Of a stretch of DNA of 64,000 bases, positions 32,586 to 44,867 are shown in pieces. How positions within the stretch are numbered: the stretch's first letter is position 1; the number at the start of each line of letters is the position of its first letter. Below the pieces are notes generated by a model. The model saw only the letters and a program-made list of their open reading frames with translations. It was not told where the DNA came from and did not search any database. The stretch is from Euborellia annulipes (taxonomy: Eukaryota; Arthropoda; Insecta; Dermaptera; Anisolabididae), in assembly GCA_023213315.1 (NCBI GenBank), contig JAKCPI010010832.1, positions 1 through 64,000 of the forward strand, read 5' to 3'. The translations under genes were made by a program, and so were the position numbers.

Positions 32586-32589
32586 TCAA

Positions 32590-32725
32590 TAAATAATGTA
32601 GTAGAGCAACAACCACCAAGATCGTTGCAAGCACGGCGGGTGGATGGGTGTCCCCGAAAAACCAGCGTGTGGAATCTCCCTTTGATACAAATTATTTAAT
32701 AAATAAATATATATATCCAATAAAC
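32590..32725. repeat. Dispersed repeat, 'CCAAGATCGTTGCAAGCACG' family
   Basis: The words CCAAGATCGTTG, AAGCACGGCGG, CCAGCGTGTGGAA and a TTTAATAAATAAAT end recur in order at 37150-37290 and 40205-40325. This is a family of ~130 bp or part of a longer element such as an LTR. Its termini are not resolved. Confidence 0.5.
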
Positions 32726-32914
32726 CTTGAAAAGAAAAGTCCGAGACCCGGCACGGGATTAATTTAGGCGAGGAAAGAAGAACATAGACAATAATTCCTG
32801 GAGAGGGCAAATTTAAAAATAAATAGCTTTGGGTGTTTTATTGAATCGAATATATGAATTTTTCCAAAAATCATCCCATCTAAAATGAAATAACATTTAC
32901 ATAATATTACCTAA

Positions 32915-33012
32915 GTTAAAATTAAATATACAAATTAAACACTAGGTTATTTATTTCAAAGGTTTTATTAATTAAAAATTAACACTTTAACTGTCGAAAG
33001 TTTAAATCTTAA
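32915..33012 (-). repeat. Fragment of the Penelope-type ribozyme repeat
   Basis: The inverse of 23150-23225 (AATATACAAATTAAACACTA, AACCTTTGAAA-like). The hammerhead core is cut away except for a GTCGAAAG remnant. Confidence 0.55.
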
Positions 33013-35899
33013 TACCTAAGTTTTTCATTTTGGTTTAAGATCTCTTTAACAAGATTTATTAAATTGGAAATAGTTTATATTGAATTGAATAAATATAAAT
33101 GAAAAAATATCCATTACAATATTTTACAAGATTTTTTTTCCCTATAAATTAAATATTTCCAAAGGCACATTTTATATCGCCTCCAGGGCGCCAACCTAAA
33201 TATAAAATATTGATCAAGTATCTCTTTTGGAACTATGTAGTCTTTCCCTCGATATCTTTTAGAGGGAAGAAGAAAAAGTAAAATAATAAATGAAAATGAA
33301 AGAGAATAAGAATTTTAAGAGCGATAAAATTACGAATCCAAATAATTTTATTTTAGCGAGATTTGTGTTTTATAATCCGAATATTTGTTTTTATTTATTA
33401 TAGTTAATCCAAAACAAACTCAAAGTTTGGGAGTTTAATATTTTTATCTTTTAACTTTAACGCGAGTTTGTGAGGTATGGAGGGCCCTTTTAAACTATAT
33501 AAAATTTTAATGTTATATTGATTTTAATTTTATATTTTTTGAAATCTTATGAGAAAATTAATCCAATAAAAATATATAGGGTAAGAGAAAGTAAAAATGA
33601 AATCTTTAATAAATGAATAAAATTCAATTTAATCACAAAACTTTTTGTATTCTATTAAATTAATTGGCTCTTTTTAATTAAATTTTTTAGAGATTCTGGT
33701 TTGCCCGAGACTTATTTCTCCTAACTTATAATATTGTGGTATGAAAATATATATTGACTGTATCCAGATTCATTTAGAGTTATTTGAAGACAAAAATCTA
33801 CGTATTTTTCAAGCAAATTAGACGGAAAAACTTTCGGAAAAAAGACAATTCTACAAAATGTTGAACGATGTTGAGATTATAAAACAAAACCATCAAAATC
33901 AGGTGTCCTTTTCATTACACAACTAACGATCGTCCTCTAGGATCAACAATGGGCAATAGGATGGAGGGTATTTTGATACGGTAACCAAACATACTCAAAA
34001 AGATTCTCTTAGGCCAAGGAAAAAAATGCTGCCTTTATGCAATATCAAGCCAAGGTGGTTGAAATTTTAGGTTCAAACTTTTAGCGGCATTAGCTACCTC
34101 TAAATTACTTTCAAGAGAACGAAAATTTTATATTTTCTTGTTTTTGACTATTTGAATATTTTTAGAGTGTGTTACATTAAATCAAACATCTGAAAAATTC
34201 AAAATAAGGATCAAACCTACCATACTAATGAAATTATGAATCAATATAGCCTAATTAGATATGTTTAGAAAGAAAAAAATCAAATTAAATATGCCGATTA
34301 ATTACTATGAACACAACAAAAAAAAGTTGCCCACTCTGACACTACAATCCTATATCGGTCACTAGATCTTTTCATCATTTGGACCGCATGTTCACAAAAT
34401 GAAACTTATTAATTTCATTTGAGGACTTTTTAATTTATAGGCCTACTATTCAATTGCAAGATAGGAAATATTAATGAAATAAAAATAATTTATTTATTAT
34501 CAAAGAAATTGTGTAAAATTAAATACTATTGAAGAGCTTTCAAAGATTAAAATCTATTTGAATGCTTTTACAAAAAACAAGTGATAAAAAAAAGATAGGC
34601 CTATATGAAAGAATTAAAAAGCATCAATGAATAGGCCTATTTTTTATTTAAAAATATAATTTTTCTCTTTCAAGCAAAAACAAATTGATATCGTTTTATT
34701 TTAAAAAGACAAAAATGGAATCCGATTAGTTTATTAAATTGAAAGATATCCTATAAGTTGCATAAAACGGATATGAATGAATAATATTTAAAAAGAAGAG
34801 TAGATAATGGATATTTGAAATCATAATGAGTTTTAACTTAAGCCATCATAAAGAAAACGAAAGGATTTTTTCACAAATATGAAATTGCACAATTTATTAG
34901 TTATTTTATTCAATATATAAAATATTAATTATTCAGTTATTTTAAAATCAAATATTAATTTTGTGCATGCATTATTACAAGAGAATTCCTCTATACGCTT
35001 CTGGCCAAACAATATTTAATTCTTGGGAGATGTCCAAACGTTTTTTTTTATTTTGTCTGACTACAGTTTGAAATTACTATTTCTTTTTTTTCAAATTCAT
35101 TTTGTGCAATTTGGTTTCGTGATGAAGCGAAGCGAGAAAAGATATCTGGTTAACTTTTGTAGCTATATTCATTTTCTCATTTCAGAATACAATTTTTTTT
35201 CTATTTTTTTAATCAAAGATAAAATATCTTTAATTAATAATTTTTCTTTGTAAAAAAAAAAAAAAAAAAAAATTAGGGAAAATAGGTATTTCTATTTATT
35301 AGTAACAGTGAATGACTTAGGAGTTCAGGACAAGTTGAACTTTCAAGGCGTCTGATCTAATAATAGACATCTTTGATATAAGGCCTATCCGGAGATTATT
35401 TTTTTAGATACTTTTAATTAAAATATTGAAAAAAAAATAAATTATTAAGTGAATTATTTATAGATAAATATAAAAAGAAAAGAGATGTTGTGACCAAGCA
35501 CATATCTTAAAAATTTTCAAACAAATGAATTTCTAAATTAAATAAGTAATCTAGGTTAAAGAAAAAAAAAAAAAAAAAAAATAGGAGGAAAAATATCTGT
35601 TCAGGGTTATCAGGGATACTGATTTTAGTTTATGTGTTGGGGATATGTGTTGAGTATTGAAATATATTTTATAAATAAGTTCATTTTAATATATTTTAGT
35701 TTCCTTTTACTGAATAAAACTCATAATACTATTAAAAAAAAAACTAAAATTTGTTAAAATAATCATTATTAGTCTTTAATAGAAAAATTACTCTCACAAT
35801 ATTGGAATTGGAATATTGATAGTGTGATTGCCAGCCCTTGTTTTGTAAAGATTTTTGCCTATCAATAATCCTTATAACTGAGCTTAGATCTAAACAATG
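33013..35899. other. Long AT-rich intronic tract, nothing recognised
   Basis: Includes a HINE-like decayed 3' flank (GAGGGAAGAAGAAAAAGTAA near 33260) and GGTAAGAGAAAGTAAAAATG at 33580-33599, a lone HINE terminus. A 76-codon plus frame at 35023-35253 is T-rich and not convincing. Confidence 0.45.
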
Positions 35900-35907
35900 T
35901 ATACAAT

Positions 35908-36088
35908 TATGGGCATAACTGGGGGGTCCCGGTGGGGGGGGCTTTCTTCAGAAGGCTCGTGCCCCCCCCCCCCCCAGAAGGCTTCCCGCCTCAAGAAAAA
36001 TTGAGACAATATGGGACTTCCAGGCCTCCCGGATAATGACTGGCCCCGTGGCCACACACCCCAGCCAAAATCCCTAGCTACGCTCATG
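35908..36088. mobile_element. hAT-like element with degraded target duplication
   Basis: Left TATGGGCATAACTGGGG and right AGCTACGCTCATG are imperfect inverted repeats with G/C-runs inside. Flanks TATACAAT (35900-35907) and CATATAAT (36089-36096) match at 6 of 8 positions, an eroded 8-bp duplication. Confidence 0.6.
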
Positions 36089-36096
36089 CATATAAT

Positions 36097-36700
36097 ATTT
36101 TGAAACTTGTGTCTTTCACATGATGTATGATAATCAGTTTTAATTAATAGAGAAAAGATAAAGTATAGTGAAAAATAAATGAGGAAAAATGTTCTTAAAT
36201 CAATAAAATAATCATAAATAAAATCTCAAATTAGAACAATGAATCTAAGATAAAAAGAACAAAAAAAAAAGGATGATATTGATGTGACCAAGGTCGATAT
36301 GAGTCCAGACGCCTGAAATTTCAAAAAAAAAAAAAAAAAAAATTGCAACTAGCTCTGGTCTCTCCTACATGTAGATTAGAATAATCGAAAAGAAATTATA
36401 GGCCTTGATCACATACAATAATAATAATAAATTATTAAAATTTATGAAAATGTCCTATCTCTATAAATAATATTTTTTAAAATGAAAGAATAAACATTTT
36501 AATAAAAAATTTAAGAGAGCAAGAGAAATATATAGATATTTTAATAAAACTTCACGAAGAGAGTAGGAATCAATAAAATTATATTCCTCTCTCTCTTACT
36601 CGTTTCGCTCTTGACTCAAATGTTTTGCTCTTGCTTTATTTATTTCATTTATTTACATCTCTGGAGTAAAAAAAAAAAAAAAAAAAAAAACATGAAGACA

Positions 36701-36741
<41 letters not shown>

Positions 36742-37145
36742 GAGAACATTTTTTTTATTCTATTCTATTAAAATGAATATAAATTAGTTTGATTGCTCGA
36801 TATTATATTTGAGTTCATTTAATATTATATGATATGTATAATTTCATCCATTTTGGTTGAGTGAGTAAATACTATCTTTTATAACGTAAAATCATTCAGT
36901 CTATAACCCTCGGCTAAAATAAATGAAATTTGAAAATAAATTCACTCATGAACAATTTACGATTCAGGTGTTGATTTAAAATTGATAAAACCTATTTTTG
37001 GTCTAAATTTTGATAGCTTAATTAATTTCTATGTTCTAACTTCTAAGTTATGTTGACTCAAAAGTTTGGCAAAAAGATATTAACATATACATATAGGTAA
37101 GAGAAAGTAATAAAAATTTTATAATTATTTATTCAATTCCTTTTG
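36097..37145. other. AT-rich intronic tract with long poly-A runs
   Basis: Poly-A at about 36669-36690 and 36711-36736. TATAGGTAAGAGAAAGTAAT at about 37092 is an isolated HINE terminus. No gene. Confidence 0.5.
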
Positions 37146-37149
37146 GCCG

Positions 37150-37292
37150 GAGTAGGGTAGAGCAACCAGCTCCAAGATCGTTAGAGAGAAGCAATGACAA
37201 GCATGGCGGAACCTCGGTTGGGTGGCCCCGTGGAACCAGCATGTGTAAAGAGCCCCCCGATTGCAATCAATATTAAATAATTTAATAAATAT
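37150..37292. repeat. Dispersed repeat, same family as 32590-32725
   Basis: Shares CCAAGATCGTT, ACAAGCATGGCGGA, GGAACCAGCATGTG and a TTTAATAAATATTAAT end with the other two copies. Confidence 0.5.
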
Positions 37293-38740
37293 TAATACAC
37301 TGAATATAAAAAATATAAAAAAAAAAACAGTAAATGACCTAAGCAGCATTCTTAATTTTTGAATCTACAGTGACATTAAAGGACATTTAATATAAATATT
37401 TTTTATAAGAGGGTTCAGGCCATGCGATGGACAAGGTATTTTTTTTTTATGGGTTTCTATATAATATTACAATTTGATTAGTACCGCCGAGAGCTTACTC
37501 CAGAGTAGAAGCGTATTTTTATATTTAATAATTTATTTTAATATTGATCCATATATTGGGAGAGCACTTCAGGTCTTTTTTGAGATACATTGCTGCTCTC
37601 TAAGCAGAAAATAAGATGTAAGGAAAGAACTCTCGAAAATGTAAATATTATAAGTACATTAATCGTGTTTCGGAATTGAAACATTAATTAACAAATTTTT
37701 AGATAATAGAGGATTATAATATAGAAAACAAATTTTAAATGTATTTTTCTTTTTGAAAATTTAATTAGAACAGATCATGAATAGTGACAAAAAATTATAA
37801 TAATAATAAAAATAAATGGAAATCAATTTGAAAAGATAAATTAAAGTTTGAATTGACCGTTGGCCCCTCCCCTCATGTCATGTAATTAATAATGGCGCTC
37901 TCGCTAGTTCCCAACCCCCCCTGCTGAGCTACCCAACCCCCGTTGAGCGATGTCATATTGATCGACAAGACTAAATTATTCGCAATATTCAAATGCAGAG
38001 ATAATGATTTATATTGGCGAATTGAGTAGATTTTATCAGAGAACAATAACATAATAATTGTTTTTAATCAGAGAAAATTATATAATGTGAATTAAATTTT
38101 TTTTTTTTTTTTTTTTTAAAGTTTAGTTTAAATTGAATTACATATTACTAAATCAATTAATTTATAGTAATATAATAATATAATAATAATAATAGCAAAT
38201 TAATCAAATTATAGTAATTAGTTGAGGTGTAGAAGGTGAAGACAAATAATTTCCATAAAAAATAAATGATAATATTAATAACAATTAATTAATAACAATT
38301 ATTATAATAGATTATTTCAGGTTAAAAAAAATCCCATAAATACTTCCATATATTGATTTTGTAATTTACCTAAAAGCTAATAAATAAAGATAATATTAAA
38401 ATTTTAAAGAAAAAAATCTATTAAGAAATTAATGTCACAAAGTTAAAATAATTTTAGTTTAATGATATTTATATTCATGTTGCTATAAAATCATAAATAA
38501 AAACAGGCAGAATTTTATATATAAATGGTTTTTTTTAAAGGGTTTATCTAAAAAAATATCTAGATTCTAGAGTCCAGATGATTAAAAATAGAATGTTTAG
38601 ATTTATCCTATTTTTTTTACTATTTTTTCTATAAAAACGAAAATTTGTAATAAAATTCTAAATTTGCCAAATATTTAAAAAAAGAAAAATTATGTTCATT
38701 TCGAAATTCCTGTTACTTTCTGAGTTATTATGTTCAAGTT
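37293..38740. other. AT-rich intronic tract, nothing recognised
   Basis: A C-rich patch at 37865-37945 (CCCAACCCCCCCTGCTGAGC) is the only compositional feature. Confidence 0.45.
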
Positions 38741-38742
38741 GC

Positions 38743-38823
38743 TCCTGGGTAATAACACAATGGTTGAGTTCTTGCCTTTTGTGCTAGAGCTCAGGGGTTC
38801 ATATCCAGTCTCAAGCGACAAAA
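38743..38823 (+). repeat. tRNA-like SINE remnant
   Basis: GGGTAATAACACAATGG resembles an A box and GGGGTTCATATCCAGT a B box 40-50 nt later. The B box has one change from consensus and the arms do not pair well, so it is not called as a tRNA. Confidence 0.4.
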
Positions 38824-39104
38824 GTTCATTTCAATTAAATTGGCTACCAATCAATTGAATTAAAAAGGAACGGGTCTAAATGGTTTCCGATGCCAAAAAA
38901 GACTTAAAAAAAAAAAAAAGACTTAAAGTTAGAGTTTTTTTCCATATGGTGTTTGATATTCATTTAAATGTAAAATTTTAGAGAAGTGTGTAAAAATGTT
39001 ACACAGGTAGAAGCCTCTCACGACAGCTGTGCAAATCCCTCTATTCAAGAAATCAGACCTCCCATATAGTCAAAGAAGATTGCAAATTAACCAAAAAAAA
39101 AAAA

Positions 39105-39254
39105 AAAAAAAAAAAATGGAAAACTACATCTAAAGTACTAGTACACTTATTTTCACCCCCTCAGGGGGCGCCTAACTTAAATATAAAATTTCAACCTCCT
39201 AGCTCAATTCCTTCATGCTTTAAATTGAACACATACAGACAAACCATGTCTCCA
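39105..39254 (-). mobile_element. HINE internal fragment
   Basis: GTACTAGTACAC, ACTTAAATATAAAATTTCAA, CTAGCTCAATTCCTTCATGC and a short CAGACAAACCATGTC tract match the family interior. It is truncated into a SINE on the right. Confidence 0.7.
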
Positions 39255-39352
39255 AATGGCTTAAATAAAATCATCGGACTGCCTGGGATCCGAACCCCCG
39301 ACCCTTGGTATACAAGGTAGGTGCGCTACCAACTACGCCAAGCCCGGAGGCT
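39255..39352 (-). mobile_element. SINE head fragment
   Basis: B box (GGTTCGGATCCC on minus) and A box (GGCGTAGTTGGTAGCG) are both present. The element ends after the first arm of its internal hairpin. Confidence 0.75.
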
Positions 39353-40077
39353 TGCAATAATTTAATCCTTACGAGCTGCTCTTAACAATTAAAACATTAG
39401 CAATGAATCATTTCTTAAGTAAATTGTTAATTTATACAACCACTTAGAGAGTAAGATTATATCAATTCCAATTGGGATTAAATAGAAAAAGATTGAATTG
39501 AAAAAGTTAACTCTCTAGATTTTTCATTTTCGAACTCGTGGCTCGAATCTTTTTTTTCTATATCGATGAGAGGCTGAGAAAACACAAACTCAACTTTATC
39601 ATTAAAGTGGGAAAAAAAAGATTTTAAGCCAAAAGATAAGAATCCATGTATATAAAGCTGTGGTATGATGAAATCCTATTTAAGTTAATTAAAAGAGAAC
39701 TCTATTAAAAGGGTATAAATCTGATGGCCGAAGTAAGTGGTCATCATACCAGCTATAACTATTCCATTCAAAGAATTGTTATTTGATGACAGTGATATTC
39801 GTACAATTCTCAAGTGTTCAAGTTTATCAAGAGATTTAAAATTTTTAATAATAAGATAAATAACCTAATCGCAAATTAATTTGAGTATCCTTTGACATCA
39901 ACAATGTAATGTGTGTTCATTTTCTGAACAATGATTTTAATATTAAATAACAGGCTTATAAAATGGGAGGGGGGGGGGCGTCATAAGATTAAATATTTTT
40001 AAGGGAGACGTGGTAACATAAAGTTTGGAAACCACTGGTTTAGGGGCCAAATGTTGTTTAGATCGTTGATTAATATA

Positions 40078-40213
40078 TATATTTGGGGTCCATGGATTCT
40101 TATTTAAGCCATTTGGTATCCAAATGGCTTAAATAAGATTATTGGACTGCCTGGGATCAAAACCCTTGGATACAAGGCCAGCACGCTAACTCATACATCA
40201 AGCCCGAGGGCAC
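40078..40213 (-). mobile_element. SINE copy, 3' truncated
   Basis: The internal hairpin is perfect here: an 18-bp stem 40099-40116 / 40120-40137 with a 3-nt loop. The A box is decayed (GATGTATGAGTTAGCG) and the B box altered (GGTTTTGATCCC), so transcription is unlikely. Confidence 0.75.
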
Positions 40214-40330
40214 CAAGATCTTTGATAATAAGCAATACCAAAGCAGAGCTCAATCTATGATTCGTGGCACTAGAAACAAGCGTGTGGAACGTCAAACGGA
40301 TTGATATTTAATATTAAATAGTAAATAGGT
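40205..40330. repeat. Dispersed repeat, same family as 32590-32725
   Basis: CACCAAGATCTTTG, then AACAAGCGTGTGGAACG and a TTTAATATTAAATAGTAAAT end align in order with the other copies. Confidence 0.45.
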
Positions 40331-41139
40331 AAAAAAAATATAATCCTAAATGGCTTCAAGAGCCTCAAAAAAAAATTAAATTCAGATTATTTTCAATGTT
40401 TTATTCGAAACTTAACCTTCTTAAGGTCATTTCAATTCAGATATTAGTCATTTATTTATTCATAACTCTATAAATAATTTTTTGAAAGCGTACACGTACG
40501 TATAGTGTGTGTGCTTGAAACCACAACATATTTTATAAAAAATGAAAAAAATTAGAAGTTTAAAAAAACGCTCAAATTCTGACAAACGCTAAAAATTAAT
40601 AAAATATTTTGATAAATTTTAATCTATATATATATAGATATTCATATGTATACATATGAAATTTGTTATTGATTGAGAAACACATTTATAATATAATAAA
40701 CTTGTCAAAACTTATGAAAAATCTAGTTGAAGTTCTCTACAAAAAATTTATTATTGAAATTATTGTATGTTAAATAACCTATATGACAAGAATTTAATGG
40801 CCTTCTAATGGATAAAATGTCAACATACTTGAAAGAAATTTTGTCATTATATTTAAATAAGAATTTCTTATCTTATTTAACAAACACATTTATTATTTAG
40901 AGGGGAAAAGTGCAGGTGCGAATTGCTTGAGTCATGCATATATATTTAGGGGGGATTTAGAGCCACGTGCCGCCCTACCCTATCTAAAAGGTAAAATTAT
41001 AATATGTAATAATAATACAATATATTTGCTTGAGGTTTTAAACCAGAGAAGCCACCAGGACTGATGTTAGGACTAAATGCACAAGGATCAACATTAGCCT
41101 TATATACGTAATTTTATATTGTTTTATAATAAAAAATAT
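40331..41139. other. AT-rich tract, nothing recognised
   Basis: No gene or element could be supported. Confidence 0.4.
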
Positions 41140-42188
41140 GGCCTGACTGGCGCACAGAAAGATAAGAGAAAGTTGGGTACCGTGCTTGCCACACCTGATT
41201 TTTTGTCTCGTCAAAATTTTAATATTCATATTTGGAAAATAAAGAATCCTAAATAAATACAAAATTTCATAATCGAAATTTTTTTTTTTTAATCTATAAA
41301 AAGTTTCAAAGGGAACGCCACCTTTTGAATCGAAATTAATATGCACATCCCAATAGGGATTTAACATTGGTTCTATGGAAGGAAGAGCCTGAAAGGGAAT
41401 TTGAAAAATCTGAAATACATCAGTAAAATGTACTTTCAACAATTTCTACGAAAATCTTTTCTGATATACTTTTTAAAGAGCATCTAAAAAATAGTTGATT
41501 TGAACCATATGAATTTTGATCTAAAAAAAAATATATATTTATATTCTGTTACCATGGCAAACATTTCTCCTATCTTGATAAAATGGTGGATGCAGTCCAA
41601 AATAATACAATTAAATATAAGCAACTTGTGGTTTCTTTCTTGGACACAAAAAACTACATACTACCTGTCAAATTCCGTCCAAGAAAGAAACCACAAGTTG
41701 CTTATATTTAATTTCTCCTATCTTTTTCCAATGAAGTACAAAAGTAAAGTGTGTTTCAAAAGATTTCAAGGGCAAAATGAGAATATACATACATTTAAAG
41801 AGCATGTAAAAAATAATTGATTTATGAATTTTAAAGCAAAATCGTTGATTTTGAGAAAATCAAAAAAAAAAAAAAAAAAAAAAAAACTGAAAAAGTTCAT
41901 CAGTAAAGTACTAGTAGGTCTACTTTTTGGCCGATTTTGGCCAAAAGCCTGTTTTCATCCCTTGGGGGGGGGGGTGCCTAAAACAAATATAAAATTTCAA
42001 CCTGCTAGCTCTTTTCGTTCCTGAGATATTTTGTTCACAGACAGACAGATAGACCAATTTGCGGGATCCACTTTTTTGGACTCAGGGGACCTCAAAACGT
42101 ATATCCATCAAAAACTTACATAGAATTTTTGACATGATCGCAATACTTTCTCTCTATATATTTCATTTAGGGCGAGAGAAGGTAATAA
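41140..42188 (-). mobile_element. HINE copy, long variant, with nested insertion
   Basis: It begins with a decayed 3' hairpin (CTGACTGGCGCACAG ... CACACCTGATTTTTTG). It includes an extra ~180-bp block at 41280-41460 (ATCCCAATAGGGATTTAACA) shared only with the copy at 58144, then the standard interior, CAGACAGACAGATAGACC and the 5' end TTTTTGACATGATCGCAA. The 41574-41713 segment is a separate insertion. Open frames over it are incidental. Confidence 0.7.
41574..41713. repeat. Hairpin element inserted in HINE (shared with 47253-47375)
   Basis: TTGATAAAATGGTGGATGCA, then arms GCAACTTGTGGTTTCTTTCT...GGAC and their complement around ACTACATACTACCTGTCA. The same order of words occurs at 47253-47375 in inverse orientation. 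Unknown class. Confidence 0.65.
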
Positions 42189-42204
42189 AATTTGTTGATA
42201 AGAG

Positions 42205-42345
42205 AAGTGGCTGTTCAACAATTAGAATGATAGACAGGAAGAGAGGATGTCAAATGATTTAAGTAAAACCGAAATGTCTTCTGAATTGAGATTTTTATTC
42301 GATCCTTTTAGCTGACATCCTCTCTTCCTGTCTATCATTTTGAAA
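42205..42345. repeat. Inverted repeat related to the 48700-49130 ribozyme element
   Basis: AATGATAGACAGGAAGAGAG and GATGTCA face their complements at about 42311-42340. Between them AAAACCGAAATGTCTTCTGA is the second half of a hammerhead unit with a mutated CGTC. It is a short derivative of the element at 48700. Confidence 0.6.
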
Positions 42346-43246
42346 GTAAAAATTGACTATTTTTGCATATTATGTAGCTCTCCCTTAATGAAGACGAAAA
42401 TAAGGAAGTTTTATTTATTTTTTATAGGTTTAGTATTCAAAATTCATATTATCCTTCCATATTTAATTAAACTAATTGATCTAAATAATTTTTAATCAGG
42501 ATAGTTATTAGTCAAACCCAACATTCCTTGCCTTTTAAAGTTATCAATCAATGCCAACATCTTGGACATAAGATGAGAAAAAAACTATTTTTAAAGTTTT
42601 CTACCCACTCTGAAGAATAATTGTAAACGACAGAAAAAAGAGAAAAAAAATCATACATATCATTTAGGGTTTATATTTAGAGGATTTATAAAATATCTAA
42701 AAGTTTAAGAAGGTCAATTAAAATCATTTTTAATATTTCAAGGTTAAGTTTAACTAGGCAAAAATAGTTTCAGTTAAAATTTCGTATATGCAAAATATTA
42801 TGGATTGAGAGAAAAAGAAAGAAAGAGACAGACGATATAAGACCTTGACGAGATATTCGTCCGTTGGTCCAATGCAAATTCCAATATTTCTTTTTGCATA
42901 TAAATTAAAGCAAGTGGATTAATTTAAGTATTATTTATATGAAATATACTTTAATTAAAAAATAAAGATTGTGGAAAACTCATTTCTACTTACCGTAAAT
43001 ACATTCTAATTTTAGAAAAGCTTTTATCCAGGCAAAGTAATTAGAAGAGAAATTAATTATATATTAAAGGCCACGTATATAATACAAGATATTCAAATTT
43101 AATATTAAAATGTTCAAAAACATGTCTGAGCAGAAATTAAAATTTATCCACATTTCATAATTAAAAACAAAAATTATTATTTTATAGATCCAGAAAAAAG
43201 AGAGATCGAAATTAATAAACAAAAATGGTAATAAAAAACATGGTGT
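42346..43246. other. AT-rich tract with a duplicated ~85-bp segment
   Basis: 42774-42862 (CAGTTAAAATTTCGTATATG onward) is duplicated at 43561-43900, where a MITE is inserted. Otherwise nothing is recognised. Confidence 0.5.
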
Positions 43247-43504
43247 TTAATTTTTTTTTTTTTAAACTCACTTCCCATTCACACTTATTCTCTCACACAC
43301 ACATATACACAGTCTTTTCGGAAACTTAGGCCATATAAGACTTTTTAAGATTTTAGTAATTATCTATTGGGGGTCGAGGCATTCTTATTTAAGCAATTTG
43401 GAACCAAATGGCTTAAATAAAATCATCAGACTGCCTGGGATCCGAACCCGCGACCCCTGGTGTACAAGGCAGGCGTGCTACCAACTACACCAAGCCCGAG
43501 GGCT
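43247..43504 (-). mobile_element. tRNA-derived SINE, nearly complete
   Basis: On the minus strand: A box GGTGTAGTTGGTAGC, B box GGTTCGGATCCC, the internal hairpin (mismatched here), AGTCTTATATGGCCTAAG, a GT-rich tract and a poly-A end. Confidence 0.82.
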
Positions 43505-43529
43505 ATGGTGTATATAAATGTATATAATA

Positions 43530-44020
43530 TTATAAAAATATGGTGTGGCAGGTCGCACAGCAGTTAAAATTTCGTATATGCAAAATATTATGGATTGAGA
43601 GAAAAAGAAAGAGACAAACTATATGGGCCCTATTATGCATTAGTGTGTCAAGTGCCAGAAAATAAAAATTGAGTTAAGCACGGAATATTGTTTCAAATGC
43701 TATAATTAATAGTATTTTTTTTATGAAATATGTCCTAAAAAAATTTATATTTAATGTTACTTGCACGAATTGCAATAAAAAAACAATTATCCAATGAAAG
43801 CAAACAATTTTAATGTTAATTGTCTCAAAACTCGGTAGATGGCGCTTGACACACTAATGCGTAACAGGGTCCATATAAGACCTTGACAAGATATTCGGTA
43901 ATTAAAAGTTGTGTTCTGTGTTTGTCAAGCCAGATTTTTGGGTCAATATATATTTGGTGTCCGTCAATTTTGACATGAATGTAATACTTTCTACATATTA
44001 ACAAGAATAGTAGGTATGAG
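43530..44020 (-). mobile_element. HINE copy with an insertion in its 3' hairpin
   Basis: GGTGTGGCAGGTCGCACAGCA (first hairpin strand) and GTAATTAAAAGTTGTGTTCT ... CAGATTTTTGGGTC (second strand) are separated by the duplicated segment 43561-43900. The 5' end follows at about 43965-44020 after a large internal deletion. Confidence 0.6.
43622..43875. mobile_element. Tc1/mariner-like MITE
   Basis: TIR TATGGGCCCTATTATGCATT with partner, TA at 43620-43621 and 43876-43877. The paralogous segment at 42774-42862 is an empty-site relative. Confidence 0.83.
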
Positions 44021-44867
44021 GAAGAAAAAAAATGAGTATTGATGAGTATTTGTTTCTAAAAAAATAAGTTAACTTTTTATAAAGTTTTTTTTCAAATTAT
44101 AAATGCCTTTGTAATATATTACTTTTAGAAATTGGAGGATAGCCTTTGGCCAAGAGCCATGAATAAAAAAAAGATTTAATCCAATGACAATAAAATAAGT
44201 CACATCTCAAATTTTGAATGAGGAAGTTGATTAAAAATAAAAATAATATTATAAGTTAAAATAAATAAATAAATTTATTAAGCTTAGAGTTTTTAACTCG
44301 AAGACAAGTAAAAAGAAAAAAAATTCTCAATATTTTTTATTCAAAACTAGCCAGGGCTCCTCGAAGCTCTCTAGCGTGACCTAATTAAAAAATATTTTTA
44401 CTTCAAACATTTCATTTTGTCATATATAAAACTAATAATTTAGTTGTTTCTTATGAATTATGAATTATAAATATAGATATCTATTCTATATTCTTGAAGA
44501 TATGATTCGATGTTAATCAGTGTCATGATTATATACAAACAATTAGCAAAACACTGGGGCTCTGTAATTTTTTTTGCCTTTCAAGGGCTCTAGCCGCTGG
44601 CCTAGATAATGAAAATAATTTTTTTTGCCTATTTGGTCATTTTTAGTTTCGATAGACGAATCTAAAAGTAAAACTGATGATAATTAGGAATGCTAGCATA
44701 ATGAGAAAAACTAATATTTATTGCTCAATTAACTAGTTATGTTATATGACTGTGGTTAAAAAATAATTTCCAATTTGCTTAACAAATTCATTTTTAAAAA
44801 AAATTTTATTTTGTCTAATGATGTTATAATAAACAGCTGAAGAAAATGAACAAACTGAACAGAAATA
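44021..44867. other. AT-rich tract, nothing recognised
   Basis: GGGCTCCTCGAAGCTCTCTA at about 44355 and GGGCTCTAGCCGCTGGCC at about 44585 look like a degraded inverted pair. Nothing else. Confidence 0.4.

Noticed and set aside
41038..41442. 134-codon minus-strand open frame
   Set aside because: Overlaps the HINE 3' hairpin and its long-variant block, with no ATG-led, splice-supported structure.
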